A stretch of DNA of 64,000 bases from Sclerotinia nivalis (GCA_029531795.1 JAPEIS010000007.1:868001-932000), one strand, 5' to 3'. Counted from the stretch's first letter, positions 48,213-61,273 are shown. Notes: generated from the letters alone by a model not told the origin. Numbers and translations: made by a program.

Positions 48213-49748
48213 GGTATGGCCTACTGAAAAGTATCAATTTATGGAGGCCATCTATTGACTGTCAAGAGATCGGCTCTGGATTCTCTCTCTTTTGCATACA
48301 GACGATGACTTTGATTCTGTAACTCACATGAGCATCAACCTTTTTTGTCCTGCCAATGACTTTGAGCACCATATGATATAAAGTCTGCCACGTGCAAAGA
48401 TATATTTGTGTGTGTTACATACGGCTGTAGTGCATTCGCTTGCTCAAAATTTGTGAAGTACCCGCGGATATCCTTTGTGCCTGTACTTCTATGCGCATCC
48501 GACATGATACGACAGTAGTAGAGGCAATTATTGTAGAATTTCATCTCCAAGAGGAATATAGCAGATGTTGTTCAGATGTTGTCAGTTCATCCTGGTGAGC
48601 CCATGCACTTCAGGACTGACACTATACTATCTTGAGACTAGCCTCTAATTAGCGCACAATCCCTATCTTCACTTCCTTCGCTACAATCCAAATTGGTATA
48701 TTATTGTTGGAACACGTGATACACGCTGGTACTAGCTTCCGCACACACACACATCTCTTCAAGCCGTACCATAGAATATTAGCTACACTTAATAATATAT
48801 GCTTGATTCCCCTTCCAACAATTATAGGCATATCATCAATGCACATAAGGGTGAGTAATATACGACTATGGCACCCGTGTATATGAAAAGCTTACCAGGT
48901 ACCTGCTATACTTGGTGAACTTTGCGCTCGTCATTATGATCCAACGCTTGAAAGCCTACGACTCTACTTCGTAACCAATTTTCACAGATAAAAGGCAAAT
49001 TTCAGGCACATTGTCCAACTCAGTTAGTTGCACATTAATGTACCTGTCCTAGCCCATCTTCTGTATCTCTACAACCCAGATGGTCAATTTATCTGTGAGA
49101 ATACCCAATGCTCAGTAGCGATCTTCGGCATTACGTCCTACTACGATGTCCCATTACTTCGCGAGTTCTTCACTCATCGTGTTATGGCAGCTTGGCTTGT
49201 CAAACATAGTCTATACCAATAGATTTCTTTGCTCTATGTTATTTCCCTAAGAAAGTCTCGGCCTTTCCGATATCTCGGACGAAAAAGGTACAATATCTGT
49301 ACGGATGCACGATTTCGGAATATATTTTTACTAGAAAGAGCGTCTATCCACGACTTTCTCTATACACTATCGTGGCCTATTAACAAATGCCTCAGGTCAA
49401 ATACTTGTTGCATGATCTCAACCCGAAGTATATCCAGTTTCTTTGCGAATTCCACGCATGATTCGCTATGCTTCATTCAAACTTGCATAAAGTTTGCATT
49501 TTCCTAGCATGTAAGGTCACAATGCTTGACCTTAAGTCTGGGTATATCATATTGTCGGTACAATCAAGTGGCTGAAGGGACCGCACGCACTAGTGAAGCG
49601 CCGGATCTCGATACCCTTATATCTGGTTCAGGCTACCCTATAATTTAGAATCAATACATACGACGATAGAGTTAAGTACTTACACTTTCAACACACCAAG
49701 TTAATATCAACACTTAGGAAAACTCCACACACAGAATTAATACCCAAA
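48213..49748. other. Gene-poor spacer before the methyltransferase
   Basis: 1.5 kb with short ORFs on both strands (48335-48550 and 48649-48846 minus; 49028-49222 and 49229-49507 plus), none recognisable. The last 150 bases, rich in A and C, are the leader of the gene at 49749. Confidence 0.45.
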
Positions 49749-50552
49749 ATGCCTCCTTCAGCTGTTATCGATGAACCTAAGTTCACTTCAACTGTCATCA
49801 TTGGCGAGACCAAGCTCGCTCCTCCTACTTCACCGCCACGAAAGTCAGAAGAAGCAAAATTTCCTTCTGTTGAGTACTACGATCATCTCGCAAAAGTCTA
49901 TGAGAATGCCTTCTCTCATGACATTGGTCTAGAGGAATTCATTCAACAGACGCTCCTAGAATTACCGAAAAATGCCAAAGTTCTTGACGTCGGCTGCGGG
50001 ACTGGAAAGCCTGTCTCATATACCATGGCAGCCCATGGTCACAATGTTCATGGTTTTGACCTATCCAGCGCTATGGTCGATTTATCCATCAAGCGTGTTC
50101 CCACAGGCTCATTCGAACAAGCAAACATGTTGGAATATAGTCCTCGATTTCGAAACAATACGCCTGACATCGATGTCATATTCACCATCTTCTCTCTCTT
50201 TTGCTTGTCACGCAAAGAGATGATTACAATGGCCTCAAAGATGTTCAATTGGTTGAAGCCAAATGGACTCCTATGTATCGGTACGATCTGCGCCGAAGAC
50301 TTTAAAACAACACCTTCGATGTATGATACGGATGGATTGTGCGCCACAAATGTTAAAATGATGTTCATGGGGTCTAGATGTTCTTCCATGACAGCTTTCA
50401 CAAAACAGGGTTGGAAAAGTGTGATTGAGACAGCTGGGTTTGAGATAATTCATACGAAGAGTAATTTATTCGTACCACGACCATCTCCAGGTGTAGCTAC
50501 TGATGATGAGATGCACTATTTTATCATGGCGAGGAAGATTCAAGAAGGATAG
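49749..50552 (+). CDS. Class I SAM-dependent methyltransferase
   Basis: Single exon, 267 residues. The domain starts near residue 40 (SVEYYDHLAKVYENAF). Motif I is VLDVGCGTGKPVSYTMAAHG (about 77-96), followed by the acidic ribose-binding position in GFDLSSAMVDLS. The post-motif region IDVIFTIFSLFCLSRKEM and LKPNGLLCIGTI match motifs II and III of class I Rossmann methyltransferases of the UbiE/COQ5-like group. The first 35 residues are a Pro/Ser/Lys-rich tail. No signal peptide. Substrate not assignable; similar fungal proteins occur in and outside secondary-metabolite clusters. It stands alone in a gene-poor stretch, without a backbone synthase nearby. Confidence 0.88.
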   Translation: MPPSAVIDEPKFTSTVIIGETKLAPPTSPPRKSEEAKFPSVEYYDHLAKVYENAFSHDIGLEEFIQQTLLELPKNAKVLDVGCGTGKPVSYTMAAHGHNVHGFDLSSAMVDLSIKRVPTGSFEQANMLEYSPRFRNNTPDIDVIFTIFSLFCLSRKEMITMASKMFNWLKPNGLLCIGTICAEDFKTTPSMYDTDGLCATNVKMMFMGSRCSSMTAFTKQGWKSVIETAGFEIIHTKSNLFVPRPSPGVATDDEMHYFIMARKIQEG

Positions 50553-51535
50553 TTCTCTTAGTTTAGTCTGGAGTTTGGAATTATCATCAATTGAGCTTGC
50601 AAATTTGTATCAATGTCTCTCTTTCTCTTTTTTCTGGGGAATACCAAAAAAGAGCTGTCAACCATTTTGATTCCATCAAGAAGTTCAAGTGTTCCAATCT
50701 ATTTAAATGTGAGAGCCATCAAATTTTCCCTCGTCTGAATCATCAAACCCTACATCCATATCCTTCATATCTCATCTCGCCACCATCACACTCTCGTCAA
50801 GGATGTAGTAGCCATCCACTCCCCTCATCATCGCCCATCCCCTCCAGACCCAAAGCACAAATCCCACCCTAACACCACCCAAACCCCCAATCCTCACTCC
50901 CCAAACCCAACACAAACAAAAAAGCGTCAAAATGACAGGAAACCCCCATCATCCCAATCATCCCCCATAAATTCTACCGCCAGCAAACATCCTACTTAAC
51001 TTATTCCAGCGAGCATCGTATAATATATAATAAATATACAATAAATAACCAGAAACCAGAAACCAGAAACCATCTCATTCCCGCTCCATTCGGCTATTAC
51101 ATAGTACATAATACATAATACACAATATACAACGCGAACAGAAGCTCGAACTTTTATTAAATATAGAATTTCGTAGAATTAATATATATAATGAGGACCA
51201 ATAAGAGTGATATAGTGATGTAATGATGTAATGTGATATGATGTGCTGATTCATATTATGTCTACTCTAATACTTATACTAAAGTAATGAATAATTATAT
51301 TGTAAATTTGTGGATAATATCATGGTTATTGATTATACGAAGGGTTTAGTTTTTGATAAGAAGAATTATCGATACTCCCAGTAATCATGTTTAGGAAACA
51401 CAAATAGATGGCAACTAAATAATTCTCAATTATACTATGATGCCAAACAAACGAAACTAAGACAAAGGATCCCTAAAACACATCAGAATTTCAGTTCCCC
51501 AGAAACCCGTGCTCCATAAGCCATCATTATCTCAT
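50553..51535. other. Convergent AT-rich spacer
   Basis: 983 nt between converging genes. C/A-rich (50,740-50,960) then AT-rich with tandem AAACCAG (51,049-51,070) and ACATAATAC (51,100-51,122) units. No gene supported. Confidence 0.5.
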
Positions 51536-53270
51536 CTAACATCTTTCCCAAACCCACCTCCCAATTTCCCATCCCTGACTCCGCTCCTTGCCCAAGGTAT
51601 CCTCGCCAAACCCAAAATTTGGCTGATCATGATACTCATTCTCCACCACTACAAATTTCATCTCTCTACCCCACGTCTCCGTCTCTACTTCCTGCAGCTT
51701 CTTCGCAAAAGCTTTCACATCATCAATGAAGACTTCGTTTTCGCCGGCTATAACTAGCATGGAGGACACAACAGTGGGGAGACGTGTCCACCATGATGAA
51801 GACGCGTAGAGCGGTTCAATGTAGTTATCTGATGGAACGGTAGATTGATATGCGCTGGACCACTAATATTTCAAGGGGTTGTGTCAGATTGGATAGAACA
51901 TGTTGGATCAAGTGGGGAAGTGGTTGACGATAAATATAAGGGGGCATAGAGGAATGGAAACGTTAAAAAGAGACCTACAATTTTGAGAGCAGATGGATGA
52001 AGTAGATCTTTATATTTATTCGCCTCGTATGATTTAGAGCGCGTGGCGAATGTAACCCACGGTGCTAGTAGCACAGCTCCATCGAGTGGTTCTGCGAGGC
52101 GGACTCGAGGTATGCTTTCATTAGGATGACCATGCATGATGTGAGACAGGAGGGCAAGGACGAGATTCGCGCCTGCAGAATCACCGGCCAGAATTATGGA
52201 GGATGGGGGATAGCTGTGAAGTTGGAGGTATATGGTCAGCTTCTGGAGTTATGATAATGAAATCATCTGAAAAAGTGCAGAGTTAGGCTTACTTCAAAGT
52301 ATGAATAACATGATTCAGCAAGGCGGCAGCTTGTTGCAATTGTCGAGGATAGGTCACGCTTGGGGAAAGATCTATATGCATCCTCAGCATTAGTACGCCA
52401 ATACTGACCGATATCTAGAAAGAAAGGAGAATAATATACCATATGACAGGAACAACGCTGCCAAACTCTTCCCCTCTTTCTCCGCACCATCCACAACCCT
52501 AAAGACATACTCGAACATTTCGGGACTTGCAGGAAGTACAAATCCACCACCTAATAGCCAAAATTAGTTTCAAGTGTTGTTTTTGGCACAGAGAGAGAGA
52601 GCTTTGGACAAACCATGAAAGTTAAGAAGTATTTTCTTTGCATCCTTTTTGCCTATCCAATGGGCCTGTGTCCCATCTTCTAAAGCCTCACTCATAGGTG
52701 TTACACCCCGCTGCTTGCAAACAGTTTCGTATGCATGATCTGTGTTTGGATTCATGTATCTGTTTTCTTATTAGCATGTGATCATAAGTTCCTAACCCCG
52801 CCGTCTATTATGGAACCCTATAGCAAAATAAATGGAAGATAATTGAGCAATGAGACATCCAATGCTCTTCGCTCAAGCCCAAAACATCGCATTACCATCC
52901 AGTCAACTCAAAAGAAACAAAACAACAACTCACAAAATCTGTCTCGGACTCATCCTCCTACACATAGTCCTCACCGCCGTATGAAGAACGTATCTCTTAT
53001 AGCTTCCCCTCTCCGCATTTCTCGTGCGCCATATACCAGTCAGAAGACTTAGGAACGTATTTCCTACTATTTTTTGGTTCCTCTAATTAGCCCAATTTGT
53101 CATTCGAGCCAAAACAATAGATACATTTGGAACAAGGAGAGGGAAGTTATAAAAGACAAAGATGACGGGGGTTGCATACAGATACTCGTATACACAACAA
53201 TAACATCCAATTTCTCCCCCACGGACAACGTATTGATCAATTTCTTTTGCGAAAGAGTCGAAGAAGACAT
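51536..53270 (-). CDS. HSL-type alpha/beta hydrolase, seven exons
   Basis: Model exons: 53270-53180, 53066-52934, 52759-52614, 52550-52440, 52371-52293, 52213-51979, 51862-51536; every junction keeps frame and gives 373 residues. The N terminus (MSSSTLSQKKLINTLSVGEK) and the motif SPRQILYMNP are typical of fungal HSL-like esterases found near biosynthetic genes. The oxyanion motif NFHGGGFVLP spans an intron; the nucleophile elbow is LAGDSAGANL; the Asp/Glu region is VIAGENEVFIDD; the catalytic His is in NEYHDQPNF. A carboxylesterase/deacetylase activity on a small metabolite is plausible, not shown. The first intron (113 nt) uses GTATGC...ATAG, chosen because it alone links the phases. The last exon may end slightly differently. 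Confidence 0.82.
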
Positions 53271-53971
53271 TTTTGGGATTGAGCTTTATTGTTAGACTTC
53301 AGTTGGCAAATTGTTGGTGCTAGGCAAGTGTGTTGATGGGAAGAAGGTCAGTGAGCTCGAGACAAAATCGATGAGATGAAAAGCAATGAAATGGAGATTG
53401 TCCAAGGAAGACCAGAGAGGAGCTGTGGGATCACCCTTCTCGGGTTCCCCGCATCCAGATGTGTAACGCCACACAGCGTCGCTCCTGCTGTATTCCCTAG
53501 AATAGTAACAAAAATGGTCCATGAAATATCCCTGAATGATGCTGTTTGATTGGTCAAAAAATGATAAAAATAGTATCTCGAAAGAGCTTTTCTGAAGATC
53601 AATTTCAAAATTAGTCTATAATATTTTGGAGTTTAAGGAAAAGCTGTTACATTGGGAAATAGTATACATTGTTATATTTTTAATCTAAATATCACAATGA
53701 TATTTATTTATAGAATACAAAAGAAGATTATCCAAAATTCAAAGAATTCTAATAATCCAACCGATCAATAAGATCCTACCTAGTTAAGCAATGGATTTCA
53801 TTTTGGTATTCGGCATTCTTGGGGATACAGTAAGTTTCACAGGTCTCAGCTGAAATTGGAGGGATTAATGCAAGTCATTGACTAGTAGAATAGGATACGA
53901 CAATTGATTATATCTTAGTCTACTAGATATATAGAAAAGCTTCATATTTGGGTATCATTGCTCTTTTCTAC
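53271..53971. other. Intergenic, AT-rich
   Basis: 701 nt holding the promoter of the hydrolase (minus) and the 3' flank of DBP8. The ORFs 53292-53522 and 53348-53608 (minus) are not supported. Confidence 0.5.
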
Positions 53972-55647
53972 TCAACTCAACTTTTTCATGCCTCTCTTTC
54001 GTTTTCCACCAACTTCTCTTCCCTCCTCAATTTCTAGCATAGCTTCACGTTTCTTTTCTCCTACTAACTTCAATGATTCCCTAATTACTCTCGTTTCCAG
54101 ATTAACACCGTCTTCTGCCCATGCTTCCATTTGTCTTCCAACCCTCTTCTCGATGGCTAGAATCAATTGTACATCTCTTTGACCGACGAATGTAACAGCT
54201 TCTCCCTTCCTGCCAGCTCTGGCTGTACGACCAACTCGGTGAATATAGTCATCTGGATCTCTGGGGACGTCATAATTGACTACTAGACCGACCTCTGGAA
54301 TATCGAGACCACGAGCAGCCACATCAGTGGCAACCAGGATTCTGGCGGCAGAGGCACGGAATCGACCTAAATTATCAATTCTTTGTCGTTGTGGAAGCTT
54401 AGAATGAAGAGCCGTAACTCGATGTTCGAGAAGTCGCAATAGATGGGTAAGGTAGTCGGCGGTAGCGGTTCGATTGCAGAAAATCACGACAGATTTTGGT
54501 AGATTCTTTTCAGTAAGCAGAAACATGTGCAGATAGTGCTCTCGATGTGTTACAGGTACCTGGAGATGCATTTGATTAAGGGAAGAAGGAATTGCCAAAG
54601 CCTGTGTATCCACTTCGCAGACAAAAACTGGGGGCTTCCCTGGTGTACGGGGCATATCCTTCAAAGCTCGTACTTCTGGAGTAACTGTAGCTGTAAACAA
54701 AAGGGTTTGGCGTTCACTGGGAGGTGGGAGGATAGAGAGACATTCTTCAACATCTGGAAGCATACTTCCTACACTCCCAGATGCAAGTAATCGATCCGCT
54801 TCATCAAGAACCACCATGCGCACCCGACGTAAAGCACAAACTGTATCTTCGCCCGAAGTTCGAATATGATCTGCCAATCTGCCAGGGGTTGCGATAACAA
54901 CATGTGGTCGCTGTGCAAGGGCCGTTGCTTGAGGTCGCATGTCGGAGCCTCCCGTTATCAGAACAGCCTTGAGAGATTGAGGGGATGAGATCGCTTTGAA
55001 TTGCTCGTAAATTTGTAATGCCAATTCCCTGAGAAAGTGATGTCAGCCAGATGATACCCCATAGTCATTACGGCAAGGTCTTACCTCGTGGGAGTAAGCA
55101 CTAAAGCAAAGATCCCGAAAGGATCTTCGGCCCATTTTTGTAGGATTGGAACTGCAAATGCCACCGTTTTTCCAGAACCCGTGCGACTACCTCCTATACA
55201 GTCTCTCCCCTTCAATATCTCCGGTATGCAACCCTTTTGAATACCTGTAGGCCGCTTAATAGCCATGGCCCCCAATGACCCCACCAACCATGGCTTCACA
55301 TCCAAGGCAGCAAATGTTGTTTGCGCATCCGTAGGAGCCAATATGGCGCCATTGCTGAAATTTTTGGGTTCGAGGGAATTTTTTGGCGATTTTGCTTTCA
55401 CCCGGGAAGGGACAGAAGTAGTAGCAATTAAGGGGATATCTCCATGTTCTGGCACTTGGGATGTCTTTCGCCGTTTCCGCGAAGCCTGGCTGTCTAATGA
55501 ATCTGAATCGGATTGCGAAATGTCATCCTGGACATCTTGTTCGTCATCGGATGAGGAATTGTAATTTGATTGCGGGGATGAACCGGGCGCTTCAATTGAA
55601 ACTTGCTCAGCAGTCTCAGACCCTTGTTTGAATTTTTTGGAAGGCAT
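53972..55647 (-). CDS. DBP8: DEAD-box RNA helicase Dbp8, ribosome biogenesis
   Basis: Exons 55647-55085 and 55028-53972, one 56-nt intron (GTAAGA...CTCAG), 539 residues. Dbp8 acts in the nucleolus with Esf2 in early 18S rRNA processing. Helicase motifs in order: Q-motif region with [12 protein letters not shown], motif I SRTGSGKT, Ia TPTRELA (over the junction), Ib ATPGRL, II VLDEAD, III as [46 protein letters not shown]. The N-terminal 100 residues are Ser/Asp-rich and disordered with a basic RKRRK patch; the C-terminal tail is Lys/Arg-rich. The short spacing and TAT form of motif III support Dbp8 over other DEAD proteins. Confidence 0.93.
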
Positions 55648-56300
55648 TTTTGGTGGTCCAGCTCGTTGTATGTGTTTTTAAAAAATTTGGAGGAAATTAA
55701 TTTTTTTCCTTTACCTTACTTCATGGCCCTCGCTGAATGCCATTTGCTGACTGTACGGATTGTATCTGCACATTCGCGCGCGCTTAGATAAAAAAAGCTT
55801 GAGCTTAGCTCATCGCTTTTTCCTGGAGCAAACTAAGAAGTGAAACGGATAATCCAGCCAATAGGAGTATCAGGGTTGATTTCTACAAGGATGTGGGACT
55901 TCAAGGTCTTGATTTAACTACCAATTACCAATTCCCAGTTACCAGATCTAAATTTTACATCGCATGGAAATAGAATAGAAATCATGCATGCGAAATTCAA
56001 TGTTACGATAGCTTTTTGTGTAGGTGTCTATTTAAGTTATTCTTTGAAGAAACATTTTAGTGAACTAAAGGACAAGAAAGAAAAGTTTGATTAACTTCTA
56101 TCTCTTGGCCCAGCTACCGAGTATGACTGATTTTCGGTGAATAGAGGCTACCGATATGGGGAAGGGGGATTTCAGGAACCGGCAGCTTGGGCGGCTTACT
56201 ATGAGGCAACTATGACAGAACATCAGCAGCCTATGAATTAATTAAGGTGACATGTCATACTACTACCTTGGAAAGGCCCAAGAAATCATCATGTACAACT

Positions 56301-56345
56301 AATTATTCGGAGAACAATTATTCGGAGAACAATTATTCGAGGAAC
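56301..56345. repeat. 15-base direct repeat, three copies
   Basis: The unit AATTATTCGGAGAAC occurs three times head-to-tail, the third with a swapped GG/GA. Noncoding. Confidence 0.85.
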
Positions 56346-57881
56346 AGTTACCCACGATTGATCATATAGGGTACTGTGTATAGAGTTGACAGGAACAGTA
56401 GAACAGAACTACTCCTTTTACGAATACACGAAGCGACTCTTCCATTGTGCAGCATATATCCGGTAGTGATAACACTGGACGTTGATTCAACATGAAAAAA
56501 GATACCTTCGGGAATCCGACTCTCCCTGTATGACTGCATTTTTCTGACCACCCTCATCTTGCCTCTCCTCATTCATACCTTTATTACCGTACTCTATTCT
56601 TACGCCCCCTCATAATCATCCACCACTTATGGGATTACACGGAGTATACCGAGTAGAATTCGGCTGCAAAGGAGGTGTCGTTACGAAGAGAAATAAGATA
56701 TATGGCTGAATATTAATTGTCCAATTCGCTATGAAACACCGAAGCACTTAGAAGTAAGCAAGCACCTCTATTGAAAAAGAGAAGACGCCGGCGACGACGA
56801 CAACTCTCAAATATCATTTACCGAATATCCGATCTGCTTTTTTTATATGCTTCGAGGGAAGAGTTAGCCAAATGCTGTTGTTTCCATAGAAATTTATAAT
56901 TAGTTTTGGCGCTGCATACTAGGTATGCTACCCGTTGAGCCGTCAAACGAAAAATAGATCAGTCCCTCGAATCTAGTTCATCCCCGTTTTGATTGACAGC
57001 CAATCCTTTGAATACTGTAAAAAGATTCATGTTACATTCTATCCCAACTGATTACATTGTGCAGTAGTATCGGTGCGTGACCGATGCAAAGAATGGATAG
57101 ATAGACTTTCAGTAAGTAATGTATGAGTAACAATACTTTAAAGTTCTTTGATCCTCCTTTTAAAATAGAACTAATCGGGGCGGTTGCCAGTTGATTAGGT
57201 AGTTTGTTTAGTTGAATGAACACATTTCTTGAATTCCCATTGTACTCACTCTACGGAGGATTCGAGGTTGTATCTACTCAATCACTCTAACTCTAACCCC
57301 AACTCCCACTAGATACTCACTACTCACTACTCACCCTCACTTGTTCACTTGCTCACTTGTTCACTAGTTCACTATTCGTGTAAACCCCTTCATCTTCGCT
57401 TTTCTTCCAACACTTTCTCACTTCCCAACTCCATCTACGTCGCTCTTTTCCTCTCCCCTTTACCAATCACCGTATAAAGTATCAACTACCTATATTTGTC
57501 CAGTCCATACAACCCTTAAAAAAAAAAAAGATCCAACTGTCTTTACATGGATCACGCATAAACTCTATTGCCCCGGGCCCATTTTAGCTAATGATATGGT
57601 CGTACGCGCATCCCCATCGACCCCAAATTTCACTCCCTTGCTTGCAGCTTTGACTTGTAGGGTGATAAGGTTTTGTAGGCTTAGCCGGACTTTTCCATCC
57701 AATCCCTTTCAGTTTCAGGAATCGAATCTTTTTCCTTTTAAACATTCTTCACCACCACAAAATCACCAAAATTAAGAACCCATAATTTTAATCCATTCAC
57801 TACCGGCAACTCACTAACCAACATTGCTTGTGCTTGTTTGTGCTTGTGTGCAGCAGTATAATACAATACAATCTCAATTTT

Positions 57882-57910
57882 CTGTTGTTGTTGTTGTTGT
57901 TGTTGTTGTT
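57882..57910. repeat. TGT trinucleotide repeat in MKK1 leader region
   Basis: About nine TGT units, then TTA/TTG-type repeats. It lies about 640 nt upstream of the MKK1 start, possibly inside the transcript leader. Confidence 0.8.
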
Positions 57911-58218
57911 ATCGTTATTGTTATTATTATTATAGATTCTTCTTTATTTATTCAAATACTTTTACATATATTCATAGATTCAGTTCAAAACATTCTTCTC
58001 AGTCATTTCCAAAAGATATTGTTAGGATCAAAAATCAAGGTACCTTTCCCCTCTTTCACGGATTCTCCTCTCCCTCCCCCTCTCCCAAACTACCTCAATT
58101 TATTTTATTGACCCACACTTCCTAGCGATAAGCTTTGAAACGGAAACGAGTCTCGGTTTAAATACCCGCAGATTTATCACGAACACCAACCAAGTACTCG
58201 ATCTGAAAGTCCAACAAT

Positions 58219-58547
58219 TTGCCTTACCAACCTTACGAGAATTATCACGAAAATCCTTTTGCATACCCAGCAGATCATTCTTTACTATCTCAACCTTTCG
58301 AGAAGTCGGCTTCAATCACAAGACGGACCTCGGACCCATCTCGACCATATAATAGCCTTTCCTCGTTTGCAGCAACGGTCTCTTGCAGCGGTGGACTGCA
58401 TGCCGACGCAAGATCAGTACAATACATAAAGAACACCGGCAACGGTGTGACCCGAGATTCGGAACTTAGGAAGACAGCAACGAGTTCAAATCCTGCCGTA
58501 TCCTCTCCATTTGTACACCACGATCATTCGACTATTCTAAGTGTAAT
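58219..58547 (+). promoter_or_regulatory. MKK1 leader with stop-free non-ATG frame
   Basis: A frame without ATG runs from 58219 (preceded by a stop just upstream) to a TGA at 58549-58551 that overlaps the MKK1 start (ATGA). It has protein-like Ser/Thr/Arg composition (SITRRTSDPSRPYNSL). It could be chance, or an upstream coding exon of another isoform; see findings. Confidence 0.35.
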
Positions 58548-60218
58548 ATGAGTAGACAATACGAAGATAACACTGCTGATTCAAAGTCCTCAAGTAATCT
58601 CTCCCTCAACTCGTTCCCCAACATGTCTTCTCCAGCACCTTTACTACGTCCTCCCATTCCCGGTAGTCGACAAAATGGCGGCGCAAGGACACCTAGGCTG
58701 GGTTTGGCTATACCACCTTCTCTAAACATTAAGCCTGTCAATGCTCCTGCAACAAAAGGCCTTACACTACAAATGCCTGGCTCCATGCCTGCACGACCTT
58801 CACTACCTCGATTACAATTAGCTACACCTATGGGAAGTAATGCTACGCCATATGAACAATCTGGAAGGGGTGCAGTTGCTCCAGGGCAGTCTGCAAGTGG
58901 AGGAAGTGAAAGTAGTGCGGCACATTCGAGATCAGGGAGCTTTGGACCAATGGATGGGAAGGGAAGTGGTCCAACATCTGCAGGCTCACAATATTCTGCA
59001 TTCTCATTAGCATCGCAATATGGATTGAGCAAGCCGCAAGGAACACCAGATCCCTCATCAGCCGTGGGGTCATTGTACTCAGAAAGGAGCGACGGAGGTG
59101 TTGGTATGGAAAGGGATGGTAGCATGAATGGCCTTGAGGCATTCGATAAACTGAGTTTAGAAAAAGGAAGAACACTAGATGTTGAAGATTTAGATGATGA
59201 TGGGTGGCGGATAGCAAGTATGGAGAAGAGGATCGAGGAGCTTGGAAGTTTAGGAGAGGGAGCAGGAGGTGCAGTTACTCGGTGTATGCTGAAGGGTGGA
59301 AAGACTGTCTTTGCTCTGAAGGTAATTTTATATGCCTCACAATATCTTCTACGCTGCTTACTGATACTCCTAGATCATTACCACAAATCCCGATCCCGAT
59401 GTGAAAAAGCAGATCGTCCGTGAGTTAGGTTTCAACAAAGGCTGTGATAACGAGCACATCTGTCGCTACTATGGAGCTTTCGTCGAACCATCAACAGCTA
59501 CCATTTCCATTGCCATGGAATTTTGTGAAGGTGGTTCTCTCGACTCAATATATCGTGAAGTAAAGAAACTTGGTGGCCGTACTGGTGAGAAGGTCCTCGG
59601 AAAGGTTGCTGAAGGTGTCCTGAACGGTCTGACCTACCTCCATGGAAAGAAGATTATTCACCGAGATATCAAACCTTCCAATATTCTCCTTTGTCGCGAT
59701 GGTCAGGTAAAGCTATGTGATTTCGGTGTAAGTGGTGAGTTCGGTACCAAGGGCGACGCAAATACCTTTATCGGAACATCTTACTACATGGCGCCTGAAC
59801 GTATTACTGGTCAATCATACACTATCACTTCCGACGTCTGGTCTACTGGTGTCACCCTTCTTGAAGTAGCTCAACATCGCTTCCCATTTCCAGCAGATGG
59901 ATCGGAAATGCAGCCTCGAGCTGGATTGATCGATCTTCTAACATACATTGTTCGACAGCCTATTCCAAAATTGAAGGATGAACCGGATGCTGGTATCAAA
60001 TGGAGTGACAGTTTCAAGTACTTCATTGAGTGCTGGTATGTTCATTCCTATTTTCTTTTCGGAGACCCAAATCATGCTAACTTTATCATTACAGTCTCGA
60101 AAAAGATCCTACTCGTCGTGCCTCTCCTTGGCGGATGTTGGAGCACCCATGGATGGTCGAAATGCGCGGCAAACGTGTGAATATGGCACACTTCTTAGCC
60201 ACGGTATGGGGCTGGTAA
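58548..60218 (+). CDS. MKK1: MAP kinase kinase of the cell-wall integrity cascade (Mkk1/Mkk2 type)
   Basis: Exons 58548-59321, 59374-60035, 60095-60218 give 519 residues. The kinase domain begins near residue 230: Gly loop GEGAGGAV (about 236-243), Lys258 in [13 protein letters not shown] with His354, DFGVSGE at 374-380, then [14 protein letters not shown]. The DFGVSGEFG...[13 protein letters not shown] activation segment with Ser/Thr sites is MAPKK type. The Ser/Pro/Gly-rich N-terminal half ([22 protein letters not shown]) is shared by fungal Mkk1, which relays Bck1 signals to the Slt2/Mps1 MAPK for cell-wall integrity. The C-terminal [15 protein letters not shown] is also typical. The first in-frame ATG was taken as start. 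Confidence 0.94.
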
Positions 60219-61273
60219 TCCACCTCGGCGAACGATTCTACGCGGCATCATCATCACAAACCAATTGGATTCACTGGATGGAATAGCAAACGAAAAGTAG
60301 ACTTAGTCTACCTGACGATAGGAGGAAAACAAAAGCAACCCTCGATGACACATTACGTCTAACGATATGATATGATACGATTACGGCACAGCCATGAAAT
60401 TTCCCCAGGCAAGCGCAAAAGATATAAAGATCAAACTACAACCACTACTTATCAAATCTATCATCATACATCTATCTACCTCTATTTTTTCCCCCTTTGT
60501 AACGACCACATCACCTCAAATCCACAATCATCTGCATTTATCGGCGTCACCATGTTTCTTTGTTCCTCTTCTCTTCCTCTCGAATTGGGTACGGCGAACC
60601 GGCTTCTTTTTTGGGGGTATAGGAGAAATGGTTTTTTTGTTTTTTTTTGGAGGGCATTAAGAGCGAGCGAGCAAAACTGAAAGCGAGAGTTAGAGCGAGC
60701 GGTTGAGGGGGATGCGGATGCGAATGAGTAACGCTGTAAAGCCTTCTTGTTCTGATTGTACTACTTACATATCCTTAGCTATCTATCTACCTACCTGCCT
60801 ACCTATATTTAAAGTTCACGTTCACGTGGTATCTTTGTGCTTGGATTATCTGGACGTTGAGCAGAGCAGACAACTAGGTGATCAAGCAACAATTGGATTT
60901 ATCAAAATCTCACAGAGTGTATAGGTGGCGTGCTGGATCAAATAAGTATGGCCACATTGTTTTGATTTTCAAAACTATCATCCTTTTAACTACTCTTCTT
61001 TTAAACTCTCCAGCTAAACTTGTGTAACATATCATGAAAGCAAAAGGCTCGCTTTGTAATGCCCATAATCCATTTTCTAGTCGTCGACTATCTATACACA
61101 CACCCTAGTCAATTCATACTCATTACTTCATCAAAATCCTGCCGTCGCCCCAGATTTATCAGGCTCCCGGAGGTGAGAGAGCGGCGACGAGTTGGGGATA
61201 TTTCCAGGATGATGTTCCTCGAAGGAAGTCATCATTTCAGAGATGCGACCTAGTTCGAATCTATCCAAATAGG
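60219..61273. other. Convergent spacer MKK1 - methyltransferase
   Basis: 1.05 kb. T-rich tract (60,605-60,650), GAGC-type units (60,660-60,700), CTAC units (60,780-60,805). ORFs are not supported (60372-60680, 60703-60924 plus; 60910-61101 minus). Confidence 0.5.

Larger units (their letters stand above)
55648..58218. other. Long spacer and MKK1 promoter region
   Basis: 2.6 kb without a supported gene. It contains a 15-base direct repeat (56301-56345), CT-rich and CACT repeats (57,290-57,380), poly-A (57,519-57,530) and a TGT run (57882-57910). The last kilobase is likely the promoter and long leader of MKK1. Confidence 0.5.

Noticed and set aside
49749..53270. Secondary-metabolite cluster formed by the methyltransferase and HSL hydrolase
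   Set aside because: No PKS, NRPS, terpene synthase, P450 or cluster regulator is present in the flanks; two tailoring-type genes are not enough.
56301..56345. CRISPR-like array
   Set aside because: Three head-to-tail 15-base copies without spacers, in a eukaryotic genome; a simple tandem repeat.
58532..59217. Minus-strand ORFs opposite MKK1 exon 1
   Set aside because: They mirror the Ser/Pro/Gly-rich N-terminal half of MKK1; the plus strand has kinase and family motifs.
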